Shown here: positions 42,776 to 51,250 of the stretch, in pieces | Position numbering within the stretch: the first letter of the stretch is position 1 | How the letters are laid out: each line of letters starts with the position of its first letter | NCBI GenBank assembly: GCA_017397845.1 | Contig: JAFQHU010000001.1 | Span: forward strand, 1-64,000 | DNA length: 64,000 nucleotides | Source: Clostridia bacterium | Lineage (GTDB): Bacteria > Bacillota > Clostridia > Oscillospirales > Acutalibacteraceae | Direction: 5' to 3' | Position numbers and translations under genes: made by a program | Notes under the pieces: generated by a model | Databases searched by the model: none | The model's input: only the letters and a program-made list of their open reading frames with translations | Told to the model about the DNA's origin: nothing

Positions 42776-45145
42776 TTGATTACTAAGGTCAAATCATTAC
42801 TTTCAGATGTCAGAACTTATTGGAAAATTCCGCTTCCCGGACGCTATATGCCCTTTAAGGAAATAGCAGCCTATGCCGGCGGCGGTATCGGTGCATATTT
42901 TATCATCACCATGGCATCGCAGCTTATCGTAAGCACAAACAATCTTTTGGTCAGCGGTGCTATAGGTATTTCGTTTACAGACATATATGTGCTATATCTT
43001 ATATCTACCTTTGCCAATATTCCTCTCACTGCAATAAGAGCAAATATGGTTGATAATTCCCGTAACAGGGCGGGTAAGTACAGACCGTATCTTTTGACTA
43101 TGGGTATTCCTACTGCCGTAATCAGCTTGGCTTATGTATGGTTCCCGTATGAGTCTCTTTATGAATGGTTCCCGAATCAGATTTTCGGTATGGAGGGCGG
43201 CTATTTTGCAAAGCTTGTATTGGTGCTTTTTTTCAATCTTCTGCTCCAATTCTTCTTTAATTTCTTTAACGATGCCTTTACAAACCTTATCCATGTTCTT
43301 TCCCCAAATACACAGGAAAGAACAGATGTGCTTGCAGTCAAGGCTGTTGTTTACTCTCTTGCCCCGTCTATTATGAATATTGTCACACCCATTGTGGCGA
43401 AGCGTGTGGCTGACAATAATCTTTATGATATTGCCGTTTACCGTTTTACATATCCGTTTTTTGCCATTTTCGGTATAGGTCTTACTATTTTTATTTTTGC
43501 CAATACCAGCGAAAAAATTATTCAGGCCAGAAGCCGTGTTATTCAGGTGCGTTTTACCGATGCCTTCAAGGAGGTAGCAAAGAATAAATACTTTTGGATT
43601 ATTGCTCTTGCGGGCTGGCTCGGCTTTCTTGAGGGCGCCTACGGCAATATTCTCAGTTGGTCGGTAACCTTCGGCCACACAGGTGACGGTGATCAGCTCG
43701 CACTCATTTACACCATTACGGGTAACGCATCACTTTGGGGGATGCTGTTGGCTCCTGTTGCCGTAAAAAAATACGGAAAAAAAGCAGTCCTTGTCGGCGT
43801 TAATCTGATGAATGTTGTGTGTATTCTTGCCATGGGCATCAGAAAGGAAAGTCTTATATGGCTTACTGTCTGCATTTATATAAATTATCTGTTCGGTGCC
43901 TTTGAGCAGATTCTTTCTCCGGCTATTCAGGCAGATATCCGTGACTACCACCAATATAAAACAGGTGTCCGTGTTGACGGTATGTTTGCTACCGTTGCCA
44001 CCATAGGCGGTATGGTAACCATGGTTACCTCCTCAGTTTTGCCCTTCGTTTATGAAAGCTACGGCATATATGAGGGTAACGGCTACGGAAACGGCGGTAT
44101 GGCAATTCTCGACGTAAATACAGGTGTGCCCGGTCTTCTTTCCGATATTATGAATACACTTATACTTATGGCCGCGCTCGGTGCCTTCCTTAATGTTGTT
44201 CCTTATTTCTTTTATGACCTTAAAGAAAAACAGCAGAAGGGTATCGTGCGTGCACTTAAAATCCGTGCCATGTTTGAGGACTACGGTAACGGCGTAACCA
44301 ATAATAAAACTATTATCGAAGCCATCGACATTATCAGAGATGCCCGTGAAAAGGTAAATAATGAGCTTGTTGTGATTAATAAGTCGATGAGCAAAAAGGA
44401 ACGCAAGGCGGCAAAGGAACAAAACGAAGAAATCGAAATTTCCCGCTTTGTATGCGCTGAGCTTGAAAAATTTGAAAAGGGTATCGAAAAGACAAAGTAC
44501 GAAGAAAGCCTCAAATTCTGTCAGGGCGGTCTTACGGGTCTTTATGAGCTCAAAAAGGAAGATATCCTTAAAGAGCTTGCCGCTGCCAGAGAATTGTCCA
44601 AAACATCCGCAGAGGAAAAAGAGTACCGTAAATACAGAATCGCCACCGCAAAAAATAAGCTTTCCGCCCGTAAGGCTATGGATAAATATTACAAAACTCC
44701 CGAAAGCTTCATTCAGCCCGGTTACGAGGAGCTTGACAGACTTTTCGACAGAGAAGACGAGCTTAACAGCGAGCTTAAGGCACTTTACGAAGCAAAGGCT
44801 GCAGCCAAAAAGGCAAAGGATTCCTATGCTCTTAAGGATATCGGTGAAAAAATCAAAGCCTTTGAAAATGAAAGGAAGGAAATCCAGGCATCTACAAAAG
44901 CAGAAATGGATAAGCATGCCTTCTTTGCACGTGCCGCCAAACCTTATCTTGATGCACAGCGTATCGTAAATGAAAGAGAAAACACTCTTCATTTTGACGA
45001 AATTGCCGCCAAATATGACGAGGCAAAGGCTGCCGAGGAAGCTGAGCTTCAGGCACAGCTTGAGGAAGCAAAGCGCCTTGAGGCAGAAAAGGCAGAAAAG
45101 GCCGCTGCAATCAAAGCAGAAAAGGCAGAAAAGAGAAACAAATAA
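42776..45145 (+). CDS. GPH/MFS-type transporter with ~290-residue cytoplasmic coiled-coil tail
   Basis: A 789-residue protein. Residues about 1-485 form a twelve-span transporter of the GPH group (ANMVDNSRNRAGKYRPYL matches the D-x-x-x-N-x-x-G-K-x-R-P loop after helix 2; DIRDYHQYKTGVRVDG matches the GPH central loop). From about 490 to the end the chain is hydrophilic, rich in Lys, Glu and Ala, with long coiled-coil stretches and an AEKAEKAA-type end. Related symporters stop near residue 480. The start is TTG 42776, with GAGGAGGAG 6 nt upstream. The substrate is unknown, and the tail may bind a partner enzyme. Confidence 0.85.
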   Translation: MITKVKSLLSDVRTYWKIPLPGRYMPFKEIAAYAGGGIGAYFIITMASQLIVSTNNLLVSGAIGISFTDIYVLYLISTFANIPLTAIRANMVDNSRNRAGKYRPYLLTMGIPTAVISLAYVWFPYESLYEWFPNQIFGMEGGYFAKLVLVLFFNLLLQFFFNFFNDAFTNLIHVLSPNTQERTDVLAVKAVVYSLAPSIMNIVTPIVAKRVADNNLYDIAVYRFTYPFFAIFGIGLTIFIFANTSEKIIQARSRVIQVRFTDAFKEVAKNKYFWIIALAGWLGFLEGAYGNILSWSVTFGHTGDGDQLALIYTITGNASLWGMLLAPVAVKKYGKKAVLVGVNLMNVVCILAMGIRKESLIWLTVCIYINYLFGAFEQILSPAIQADIRDYHQYKTGVRVDGMFATVATIGGMVTMVTSSVLPFVYESYGIYEGNGYGNGGMAILDVNTGVPGLLSDIMNTLILMAALGAFLNVVPYFFYDLKEKQQKGIVRALKIRAMFEDYGNGVTNNKTIIEAIDIIRDAREKVNNELVVINKSMSKKERKAAKEQNEEIEISRFVCAELEKFEKGIEKTKYEESLKFCQGGLTGLYELKKEDILKELAAARELSKTSAEEKEYRKYRIATAKNKLSARKAMDKYYKTPESFIQPGYEELDRLFDREDELNSELKALYEAKAAAKKAKDSYALKDIGEKIKAFENERKEIQASTKAEMDKHAFFARAAKPYLDAQRIVNERENTLHFDEIAAKYDEAKAAEEAELQAQLEEAKRLEAEKAEKAAAIKAEKAEKRNK

Positions 45146-45149
45146 ATTT

Positions 45150-45187
45150 TATGTGACGGTAATCTGTTTCGGTTGCCGTCACATTGG
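45150..45187 (+). other. Intergenic hairpin without T run
   Basis: ATGTGACGGTAA pairs with TTGCCGTCACAT (one mismatch). It may be a weak terminator or an mRNA-stabilising stem between the transporter and oxidoreductase genes. Confidence 0.6.
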
Positions 45188-45234
45188 CAATATTATCGTT
45201 AATTTTAAAATTAAGAAATAAAGGAAGGTAAAAA

Positions 45235-46632
45235 ATGAAGGTTTTGGTAGTTAACGGAAGCCCGAAGGGCAAATACAGCGTAACACTTCAGTCCACAGAA
45301 TATCTTAAAATCAAATTCCCATGGATAAATTTTGATGTTATTCATGCAGGTCAGCAGATAAAAAAGCTGGAAAAGGATTTTTCCGAGGCAAAGGAAAAGC
45401 TTGAAGCGGCGGATATTATTATTTTCTCTTATCCTGTTTATACTTTTATTGCGCCCTGTCAGCTTCACCGTTTTATCGAGCTTATGAAAGAGCATAAAGC
45501 ACAGGTAAAGGATAAATTTGCATCTCAGATAAGCACCTCAAAGCATTTTTATGACATCACCGCCCATAACTATGTCAGAGATAATTGCCTTGATATGGAA
45601 ATGAAATATGTCAAAGGTCTTTCCGCTGATATGGACGACCTTACTGCAGAAAAAGGTCAGAAGGAGCTCATGGCATTTTTCAGATATCTTATGTATTGCT
45701 TTGATAATGACCATTATGAGCCTGTAATTAAAAGGGAAAAGGCAAAAAAGCCCGTAAAGGTTACCCCCGGTGAAAACCGTGAAAAGACGAGCTACGGTGA
45801 AATTGCCGTTGTTGCCGATTTTGAGGACGGAGACACACAGCTGATATCAATGATTGAACGCTTCCGTAATTCTCTTACCATGAAAAGCAAGGTTATCAAT
45901 ATCGCCGAATATCCCTTCAAGGGCGGATGTCTCGGCTGCTTTAACTGTGCAGTCAGCGGTAAGTGCGTTTACAAGGACGGCTTCGACGATTATCTCCGTA
46001 ATGAGATTCAATCCTCGACGGCTATCGTATATGCCTTTAAGATAAAGGACCATTCCATGGGTGCAAAATTTAAAATGTACGACGACAGACAGTTCTGTAA
46101 CGGTCACCGTACGGTAACTATGGGTATGCCTGTCGGTTATCTTGTCAGCGGAGAATACAGCAAAGAATTTAACCTTCAGATGATTATCGAAGGCAGAAGT
46201 GAGGTCGGCGGTAACTTCCTTGCCGGAGTCGCAACCGATGAGGTCAACCCGGACAGAGAAATCGACCGTATGGCTGACACACTTGTTTATGCTCTTTCGA
46301 ATAAGCATACACAGCCTGCCAATTTTTACGGTGTGGGCGGTATGAAAATTTTCCGCGACCTTATTTTCCAAATGCAGGGTCTTATGAAAGCTGACCATAA
46401 ATTTTACAAAGCACACGGTCAGTACGATTTCCCGCAAAAGAAAATGGGCAGAGTTATTGCCATGTATCTTGTGGGCGGACTTATGGGTTCTCCGAAGGTA
46501 AAAGGTAAAATGGGCAATATGATGAATGAGGGTATGCTTATGCCCTATAAGGGTGCTTTGGATAAAGCGAGAGCGGAAAAGGGCGAAAAGGTGGAAAAAA
46601 CCGACTTCAAAGCCCTTATAGGTAAGAAATAA
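45235..46632 (+). CDS. Flavodoxin-fold NAD(P)H-dependent oxidoreductase, two-domain
   Basis: A 465-residue cytoplasmic protein built from two flavodoxin-like halves. The first starts VLVVNGSPKGKYSVT (FMN phosphate loop, residues 3-17) and continues with IIFSYPVYTFIAP. The second half begins near 180 and carries GGCLGCFNCAVSGKCVYKDGF (about 223-243), the cysteine-containing motif of iron-sulfur flavoproteins and multimeric FMN reductases. Reduction of quinones or other electrophiles is plausible; the substrate is not determinable. AAAGGAAGG is 6 nt upstream. It may be read through from the transporter gene. Confidence 0.85.
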   Translation: MKVLVVNGSPKGKYSVTLQSTEYLKIKFPWINFDVIHAGQQIKKLEKDFSEAKEKLEAADIIIFSYPVYTFIAPCQLHRFIELMKEHKAQVKDKFASQISTSKHFYDITAHNYVRDNCLDMEMKYVKGLSADMDDLTAEKGQKELMAFFRYLMYCFDNDHYEPVIKREKAKKPVKVTPGENREKTSYGEIAVVADFEDGDTQLISMIERFRNSLTMKSKVINIAEYPFKGGCLGCFNCAVSGKCVYKDGFDDYLRNEIQSSTAIVYAFKIKDHSMGAKFKMYDDRQFCNGHRTVTMGMPVGYLVSGEYSKEFNLQMIIEGRSEVGGNFLAGVATDEVNPDREIDRMADTLVYALSNKHTQPANFYGVGGMKIFRDLIFQMQGLMKADHKFYKAHGQYDFPQKKMGRVIAMYLVGGLMGSPKVKGKMGNMMNEGMLMPYKGALDKARAEKGEKVEKTDFKALIGKK

Positions 46633-46717
46633 TTAACACTCTTTCAGCCTTCACCCTGTAAGATTTTGTTAAGAATAGCAAAACTTTATCACGCAGGAAA
46701 AATCTTTTAAAAAAAGG

Positions 46718-46746
46718 TTGAAAAATATTGATAAATCGGTTAATAT
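46718..46746 (+). promoter_or_regulatory. Promoter of GAPDH gene
   Basis: TTGAAA (46718-46723) and TAATAT (46741-46746), 17 nt apart. Confidence 0.65.
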
Positions 46747-46794
46747 AATAAAGGTAAAATTATATTATTCAATGAAACATTGGAGGTATTTATT

Positions 46795-47832
46795 ATGTCA
46801 GTAAAAGTTGCTATTAACGGTTTCGGTCGTATCGGTCGTCTTGCTTTCAGACAGATGTTCGGTGCAGAAGGCTATGATGTTGTTGCTATCAACGACCTCA
46901 CAAAGCCCTCAATGCTCGCAAATCTTCTCAAGTACGACACAGCTCAGGGCGGTTACTGCGGCGTTCTCGGTGAGAACCTTCACACAGTATCAGCTGACGA
47001 CGAAGCAGGTACCATCACAGTAGACGGCAAAACTCTCAAGATTTATGCTATGGCTAATGCCGCTGAGCTCCCCTGGGGTGAAATCGGTGTTGATGTTGTT
47101 CTTGAGTGCACAGGCTTCTATTGCTCAAAGGCAAAGGCTCAGGCTCACATCGATGCAGGTGCAAAGAAAGTTGTTATTTCTGCTCCCGCAGGTAACGACC
47201 TTCCCACCATCGTTTACAGCGTAAACGAAGGCACTCTTACAGCTGAAGATACAATCATTTCTGCTGCTTCCTGCACCACAAACTGCCTTGCTCCCATGGC
47301 AAAGGCTCTCAACGACTATGCTCCCATCCAGAGCGGTATCATGGCTACAATCCATGCATACACAGGCGATCAGATGATTCTCGACGGTCCTCACAGAAAG
47401 GGCGACATGAGAAGAGCTCGTGCAGGTGCTGCAAACATCGTTCCCAACTCCACAGGTGCTGCTAAGGCTATCGGCCTTGTTATTCCCGAACTCAACGGTA
47501 AGCTCATCGGTGCTGCACAGCGTGTTCCCGTTCCCACCGGTTCAACAACTATCCTTACAGCTGTTGTAAAGGGTGACGACATCACAGTTGACGGCATCAA
47601 CGCTGCTATGAAGGCTGCTTCTTCTGAATCCTTCGGCTACAACGAAGATCCCATCGTTTCCTCCGACGTTATCGGCATGAGATACGGTTCACTCTTCGAT
47701 GCAACTCAGACAATGGTTGCAAAGATCGCTGACGGTCTTTATGAAGTTCAGGTTGTTTCCTGGTACGACAACGAAAACTCCTATACAAGCCAGATGGTTC
47801 GTACAATCAAGTACTTCGCAGAGCTTGCATAA
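46795..47832 (+). CDS. gap: Glyceraldehyde-3-phosphate dehydrogenase
   Basis: A 345-residue glycolytic enzyme that oxidises glyceraldehyde-3-phosphate with NAD+ and phosphate. NAD-binding INGFGRIGR is at residues 7-15, the catalytic cysteine is C160 in SCTTNC, and HAYTGDQ carries the catalytic histidine. Codon bias is very strong, as for a highly expressed gene. The start is ATG 46795, with TGGAGG 9 nt upstream. It has its own promoter and terminator. Confidence 0.98.
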   Translation: MSVKVAINGFGRIGRLAFRQMFGAEGYDVVAINDLTKPSMLANLLKYDTAQGGYCGVLGENLHTVSADDEAGTITVDGKTLKIYAMANAAELPWGEIGVDVVLECTGFYCSKAKAQAHIDAGAKKVVISAPAGNDLPTIVYSVNEGTLTAEDTIISAASCTTNCLAPMAKALNDYAPIQSGIMATIHAYTGDQMILDGPHRKGDMRRARAGAANIVPNSTGAAKAIGLVIPELNGKLIGAAQRVPVPTGSTTILTAVVKGDDITVDGINAAMKAASSESFGYNEDPIVSSDVIGMRYGSLFDATQTMVAKIADGLYEVQVVSWYDNENSYTSQMVRTIKYFAELA

Positions 47833-47847
47833 GTTAATATTTAACTT

Positions 47848-47885
47848 CAAAGAGGTTGCATCAAATGCAGCCTCTTTTTTTTTGC
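47848..47885 (+). terminator. Terminator of gap
   Basis: AAGAGGTTGCAT pairs with ATGCAGCCTCTT around CAA (one mismatch), followed by nine T. Confidence 0.93.
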
Positions 47886-47993
47886 ACAAATTGTCATCTT
47901 TTTGCATTGTAATTCACACTTTTTGTCATTCACTTTTTTCTTTTTACGTTGTATCATATAATCACAGATTTGAAGCTTCTTTGTTGACAAATA

Positions 47994-48038
47994 TTGACAA
48001 AGAAACGGTGACAAATTAAAATATAAGCACTATAGTGC
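47994..48038 (+). promoter_or_regulatory. Promoter and 12-bp palindrome before 48057 gene
   Basis: TTGACA (47994-47999) and TAAAAT (48017-48022), 17 nt apart. The perfect palindrome GCACTATAGTGC (48027-48038) covers the start of transcription and overlaps the approach to the ribosome binding site, so it may be an operator. Confidence 0.75.
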
Positions 48039-48056
48039 AAAGGAGCAATCAATACT

Positions 48057-49736
48057 ATGAAAAAAGTAAGCATTTTTCCCTACATATTCGGCGGTGTGTC
48101 GTCTCTGGCTTTTGTGGCTTTGAGCTTTTACTTATTGTGTCCCGCGCTGAATATTCACAATCCCGGTCTATGGATTATTATTGACATCGCACTTTTCATG
48201 TTTGTAATTTTAGTGCGACTCTCTAAGGGTGCCAAAGACTTCGGCTATGTTACGGTGAAGAAAAAGACAGGCTCCAAAGGAAGAACTAAAAAATATACGG
48301 AATTCAGATTTGGTATAAAGTATTATCTTCTGCCCATCATCACTACTCTGTTGACCGTTTTTTTGGCCGTTACGGGCAGTACACTCTTCAATGCCTCAAA
48401 GTATTCGGAAATATTAAAGGTAAACACTTCTGATTTTTCAAAGGATGTGATCGAGTCAGTGGGTACTGATTCGATTGCACTTATGGATACCGCCTCAGCT
48501 CGTATGCTCGGTGACCGTGAAATCGGTGCTCTTTCCGATGTTGTAAGTCAGTTCAATGTTTCCTATGACTATACTCAAATAGATTATAACGGAAAGCCGA
48601 TTAAGGTTTCAGCGTTGGAATATGCAGGATTTTTTAAATGGTTGAATAACAGGCACAGTGGTATAAAAGGTTATGTAACCGTAAACCCGGTTTCCATGTC
48701 CGCGTCCTTTATTGAATCCGAGGGAATGAAATACGTACCCTCAGCCTTCTTTTCTGAGGATGCTTTCAGACATATAAGAAAAGCATATCCGACTCTTATG
48801 CTTGATAATTTGCATTTTGAGACGGATGAAAACGGTAATCCGTATTATATCGCTTCGGTTATAGAAAAAACCATAGGTTTATTCGGAGGTAAAACGGTCA
48901 GCGGCTGTATAGTTCTCGACCCTGTCAGTGGTAAAACGGAAAAATATGAAGCTTCTGAGATTCCTAAATGGATAGATGTGGTTTTTTACGGTGATCTTAT
49001 CTGTGAGCAATATAATTGGCACGGAATGTTCCAAAACGGTTTTATGAACAGTCTTTTCGCTAAAAAGGACTGTAAGCAGGTCACAACCTATTACTCATCT
49101 GATGAGGATAGCGATGACGAAACACCTGTTTCAGACTACGGATATGTAGCTAAAGACGGGGATATATGGATTTATACGGGTGTTACCTCTGTAAACGGTG
49201 ACAGTTCAAATATAGGTTTTCTTATGGCCAACGAAAGAACAGGCGAGAGTCGCTACTATCAGATAGCCGGTGCTGATGAAAAATCCGCTATGGCATCAGC
49301 AGAAGGTGAGGTTCAGGAAAAGGGTTATCAGGCATCCTTCCCGTCTCTGATCAATATTGACGGTCATCCGACATACATTATGGTTCTTAAGGACTCCGGT
49401 GGATTGGTAAAGCTTTATGCTACGGTAAATGTGGAGCAGTATAATATTGTTACCACAGCTGCCACTCAGGAGGAATGTATAAGGAAATATAAATCGGCGC
49501 TTGGTATAGAAGCGGAAGGATTTACAGAGGACGTCACAGAGACAGAAATAATCGTCACCTCGGTAAAATATATCGATATTGACGGTAATACCTATATTTA
49601 TCTCATCGACGGTAAAGAAAATCTTTTCAGAGCTAAGGCAGGCACAAACGAAAAAATGCTTTTAATCGATGAGGGGGACAGAGTTAAAATTACCCATTCA
49701 GGTAAGAATATTATCTCCTGCGAAAAAGTTAAGTAA
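48057..49736 (+). CDS. Membrane protein with large extracytoplasmic domain, unknown
   Basis: A 559-residue protein. There are two N-terminal transmembrane helices (about 8-28 and 36-55), a basic cytoplasmic loop (KKKTGSKGRTKK), a third helix (about 84-106) and then a soluble domain of about 450 residues outside. That domain is beta-rich with several Y-G-N-P/D-G-D-I-W-I-Y type strands, suggesting a propeller-like or repeated fold, but no motif identifies a family. CAAAGGAGC precedes ATG 48057. It is monocistronic, with its own promoter, palindrome and terminator. Confidence 0.78.
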   Translation: MKKVSIFPYIFGGVSSLAFVALSFYLLCPALNIHNPGLWIIIDIALFMFVILVRLSKGAKDFGYVTVKKKTGSKGRTKKYTEFRFGIKYYLLPIITTLLTVFLAVTGSTLFNASKYSEILKVNTSDFSKDVIESVGTDSIALMDTASARMLGDREIGALSDVVSQFNVSYDYTQIDYNGKPIKVSALEYAGFFKWLNNRHSGIKGYVTVNPVSMSASFIESEGMKYVPSAFFSEDAFRHIRKAYPTLMLDNLHFETDENGNPYYIASVIEKTIGLFGGKTVSGCIVLDPVSGKTEKYEASEIPKWIDVVFYGDLICEQYNWHGMFQNGFMNSLFAKKDCKQVTTYYSSDEDSDDETPVSDYGYVAKDGDIWIYTGVTSVNGDSSNIGFLMANERTGESRYYQIAGADEKSAMASAEGEVQEKGYQASFPSLINIDGHPTYIMVLKDSGGLVKLYATVNVEQYNIVTTAATQEECIRKYKSALGIEAEGFTEDVTETEIIVTSVKYIDIDGNTYIYLIDGKENLFRAKAGTNEKMLLIDEGDRVKITHSGKNIISCEKVK

Positions 49737-49744
49737 AAATATAA

Positions 49745-49787
49745 AAAAAGAGCGATGCGGAAAACTCCATATCGCTCTCTTTTATTG
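49745..49787 (+). terminator. Terminator of 48057 gene
   Basis: AGAGCGAT (49749-49756) pairs with ATCGCTCT (49771-49778), with an inner GGA/TCC, followed by T-rich sequence. The following 49788-49960 is AT-rich with no gene. Confidence 0.88.
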
Positions 49788-49962
49788 TGTGGAAAACTCG
49801 AAAAAATTATATCTTAATTTATGCATTTGCATCCAATTGTAAGAATTGTTACATTTGCAGGTAAAGAAAATCAGAATGTAAATATAAAGATAAAGAAAAT
49901 TATAATAATAAACAGAAAGGAACCGGAAAAATTTTGTTGAAAACTTTTCGGTGTGGAAAACT

Positions 49963-50015
49963 GTCTCCCTTGCCATGCAGGGGAGGTGTCAACCGTCATA
50001 TTGACGGAGAGGTTC
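49963..50015. repeat. Family A hairpin repeat at hydF 3' end
   Basis: CTCCC...GGGAGGTG, then the imperfect variable stem TCAA...TTGA and CGGAGAGGTTC. It abuts the hydF stop codon. Confidence 0.75.
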
Positions 50016-51198
50016 AAAGACGCAGAGGTTTAATACTCCTCTCCAAAATTCCGTTCATTTTCGCTATAGCCATGCCGTAATTTACGACAGGAACATTCTG
50101 TTTTTCGCAGCGGTCGATTCTCGACTGCATTTCTTTTTCATTAAGCATACATCCGCCGCAGTGAACAACAAGCTTATAGGGCGTCAAATTTTCGGGAAAC
50201 TCACCGCCGCTGGTGAAGGAAAAGTCGGATCTTGCCCCTGAGTAATCCTCAATCCATTTCGGCATTTTCACCGTTCCGATGTCGTTGCACTGTCTGTGGT
50301 GAGTACATCCTTCGCTGATAAGCACCCTGTCACCGTCTTTGAGCTTGTCGAGAGCGTCCGCACCCTTTAACAGAGCGGGCAGGTCACCCTTGTATTTTGC
50401 CATAAGGATAGAAAAAGAGGTGAGAGGGATGCTTTCGGGTAAAGCCTTTGAAACCTTGCCGAAAACCTGTGAATCGGTTATGACGAGAGCGGGGGGATCT
50501 TTTAGCTTTGCAAGAGCTTCCGTAAGCTCACTGTCTCTGCAGCATAAGGGAATTGCACCTTTGTCCAAAATATCACGCAGAGTCATCTGCTGAGGCAAAA
50601 TAAGTCTGCCCTTGGGTGCGGCTTTGTCGATGGGAATGACCAAAAGCACCGTGTCACCTTCGTTTATTAAATCGCCTGCGACAAATCTTTCGTTTTTTGT
50701 GCCCTTTGCGGTTTTTGCCATAAGCTCTTTGAGCGCATGTATACCGTCACCGGTGAGAGCACTGACATATATTTCGTTGTCCTTATTTTGGGAAACGGTT
50801 TCGACCGTGTCGCTTTTGTTGTGCGCGAGAATAAAGGGTATCTTTTTTTCTTTAAAAAGGCATATAAGCTCGTTCTCTGCCTCGGTGAGGTTTTCTTTTG
50901 CATCGTGAACGAGAACGGCTAAATCGGTCTTATAGAGGGTTTCTTTTGCCTTTTGCACACGCATTTCACCTAAAGTGCCTTCGTCGTCGATGCCGGGGGT
51001 GTCGATTATAACCACAGGACCTACGGGCAAAAGCTCCATAGCCTTTTTTACAGGATCGGTGGTGGTGCCCTTTACATCTGAAACCACAGCAAGACTCTGA
51101 CCTGTCACTGCATTGACAAGGCTGGATTTACCCGCATTTCGCAGACCGAAAAATCCGATATGAACTCTTTCGGAGGAGGGGGTGGAGTTAAGGCTCAT
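50014..51198 (-). CDS. hydF: [FeFe]-hydrogenase H-cluster maturation GTPase HydF
   Basis: A 394-residue scaffold that receives the 2Fe subcluster made by HydE and HydG and delivers it to apo-hydrogenase. The N-terminal Era-type GTPase has GLRNAGKSS (18-26), DTPGIDDEG and NKSD. The C-terminal cluster-binding part has CTHHRQCND and HCGGCM, the conserved ligands. The length is typical. It is the last gene of the hyd operon, 49 nt after hydG. No hydrogenase structural gene lies in the window. Confidence 0.97.
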   Translation of the reverse strand: MSLNSTPSSERVHIGFFGLRNAGKSSLVNAVTGQSLAVVSDVKGTTTDPVKKAMELLPVGPVVIIDTPGIDDEGTLGEMRVQKAKETLYKTDLAVLVHDAKENLTEAENELICLFKEKKIPFILAHNKSDTVETVSQNKDNEIYVSALTGDGIHALKELMAKTAKGTKNERFVAGDLINEGDTVLLVIPIDKAAPKGRLILPQQMTLRDILDKGAIPLCCRDSELTEALAKLKDPPALVITDSQVFGKVSKALPESIPLTSFSILMAKYKGDLPALLKGADALDKLKDGDRVLISEGCTHHRQCNDIGTVKMPKWIEDYSGARSDFSFTSGGEFPENLTPYKLVVHCGGCMLNEKEMQSRIDRCEKQNVPVVNYGMAIAKMNGILERSIKPLRL

Positions 51199-51227
51199 AA
51201 TACGCTCCTTTCATTTGTGTTGATATA

Positions 51228-51250
51228 GCCTTTCCTGAAAGGAGAGGTCA
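51228..51250. repeat. Fragment of family A repeat between hydG and hydF
   Basis: GCCTTTCCTGAAAGGAGAGG, a half unit that runs to the hydG stop codon. Confidence 0.6.

Noticed and set aside
43000..44992. Long minus-strand frames inside the transporter gene
   Set aside because: Phe/Lys/Cys-rich shadows of the plus-strand gene, which has motifs, a start signal and correct codon use.
50000..50030. GGTTC-containing sequence as a tRNA arm
   Set aside because: No cloverleaf can be built; it belongs to the family A repeat. No tRNA was found in the window.
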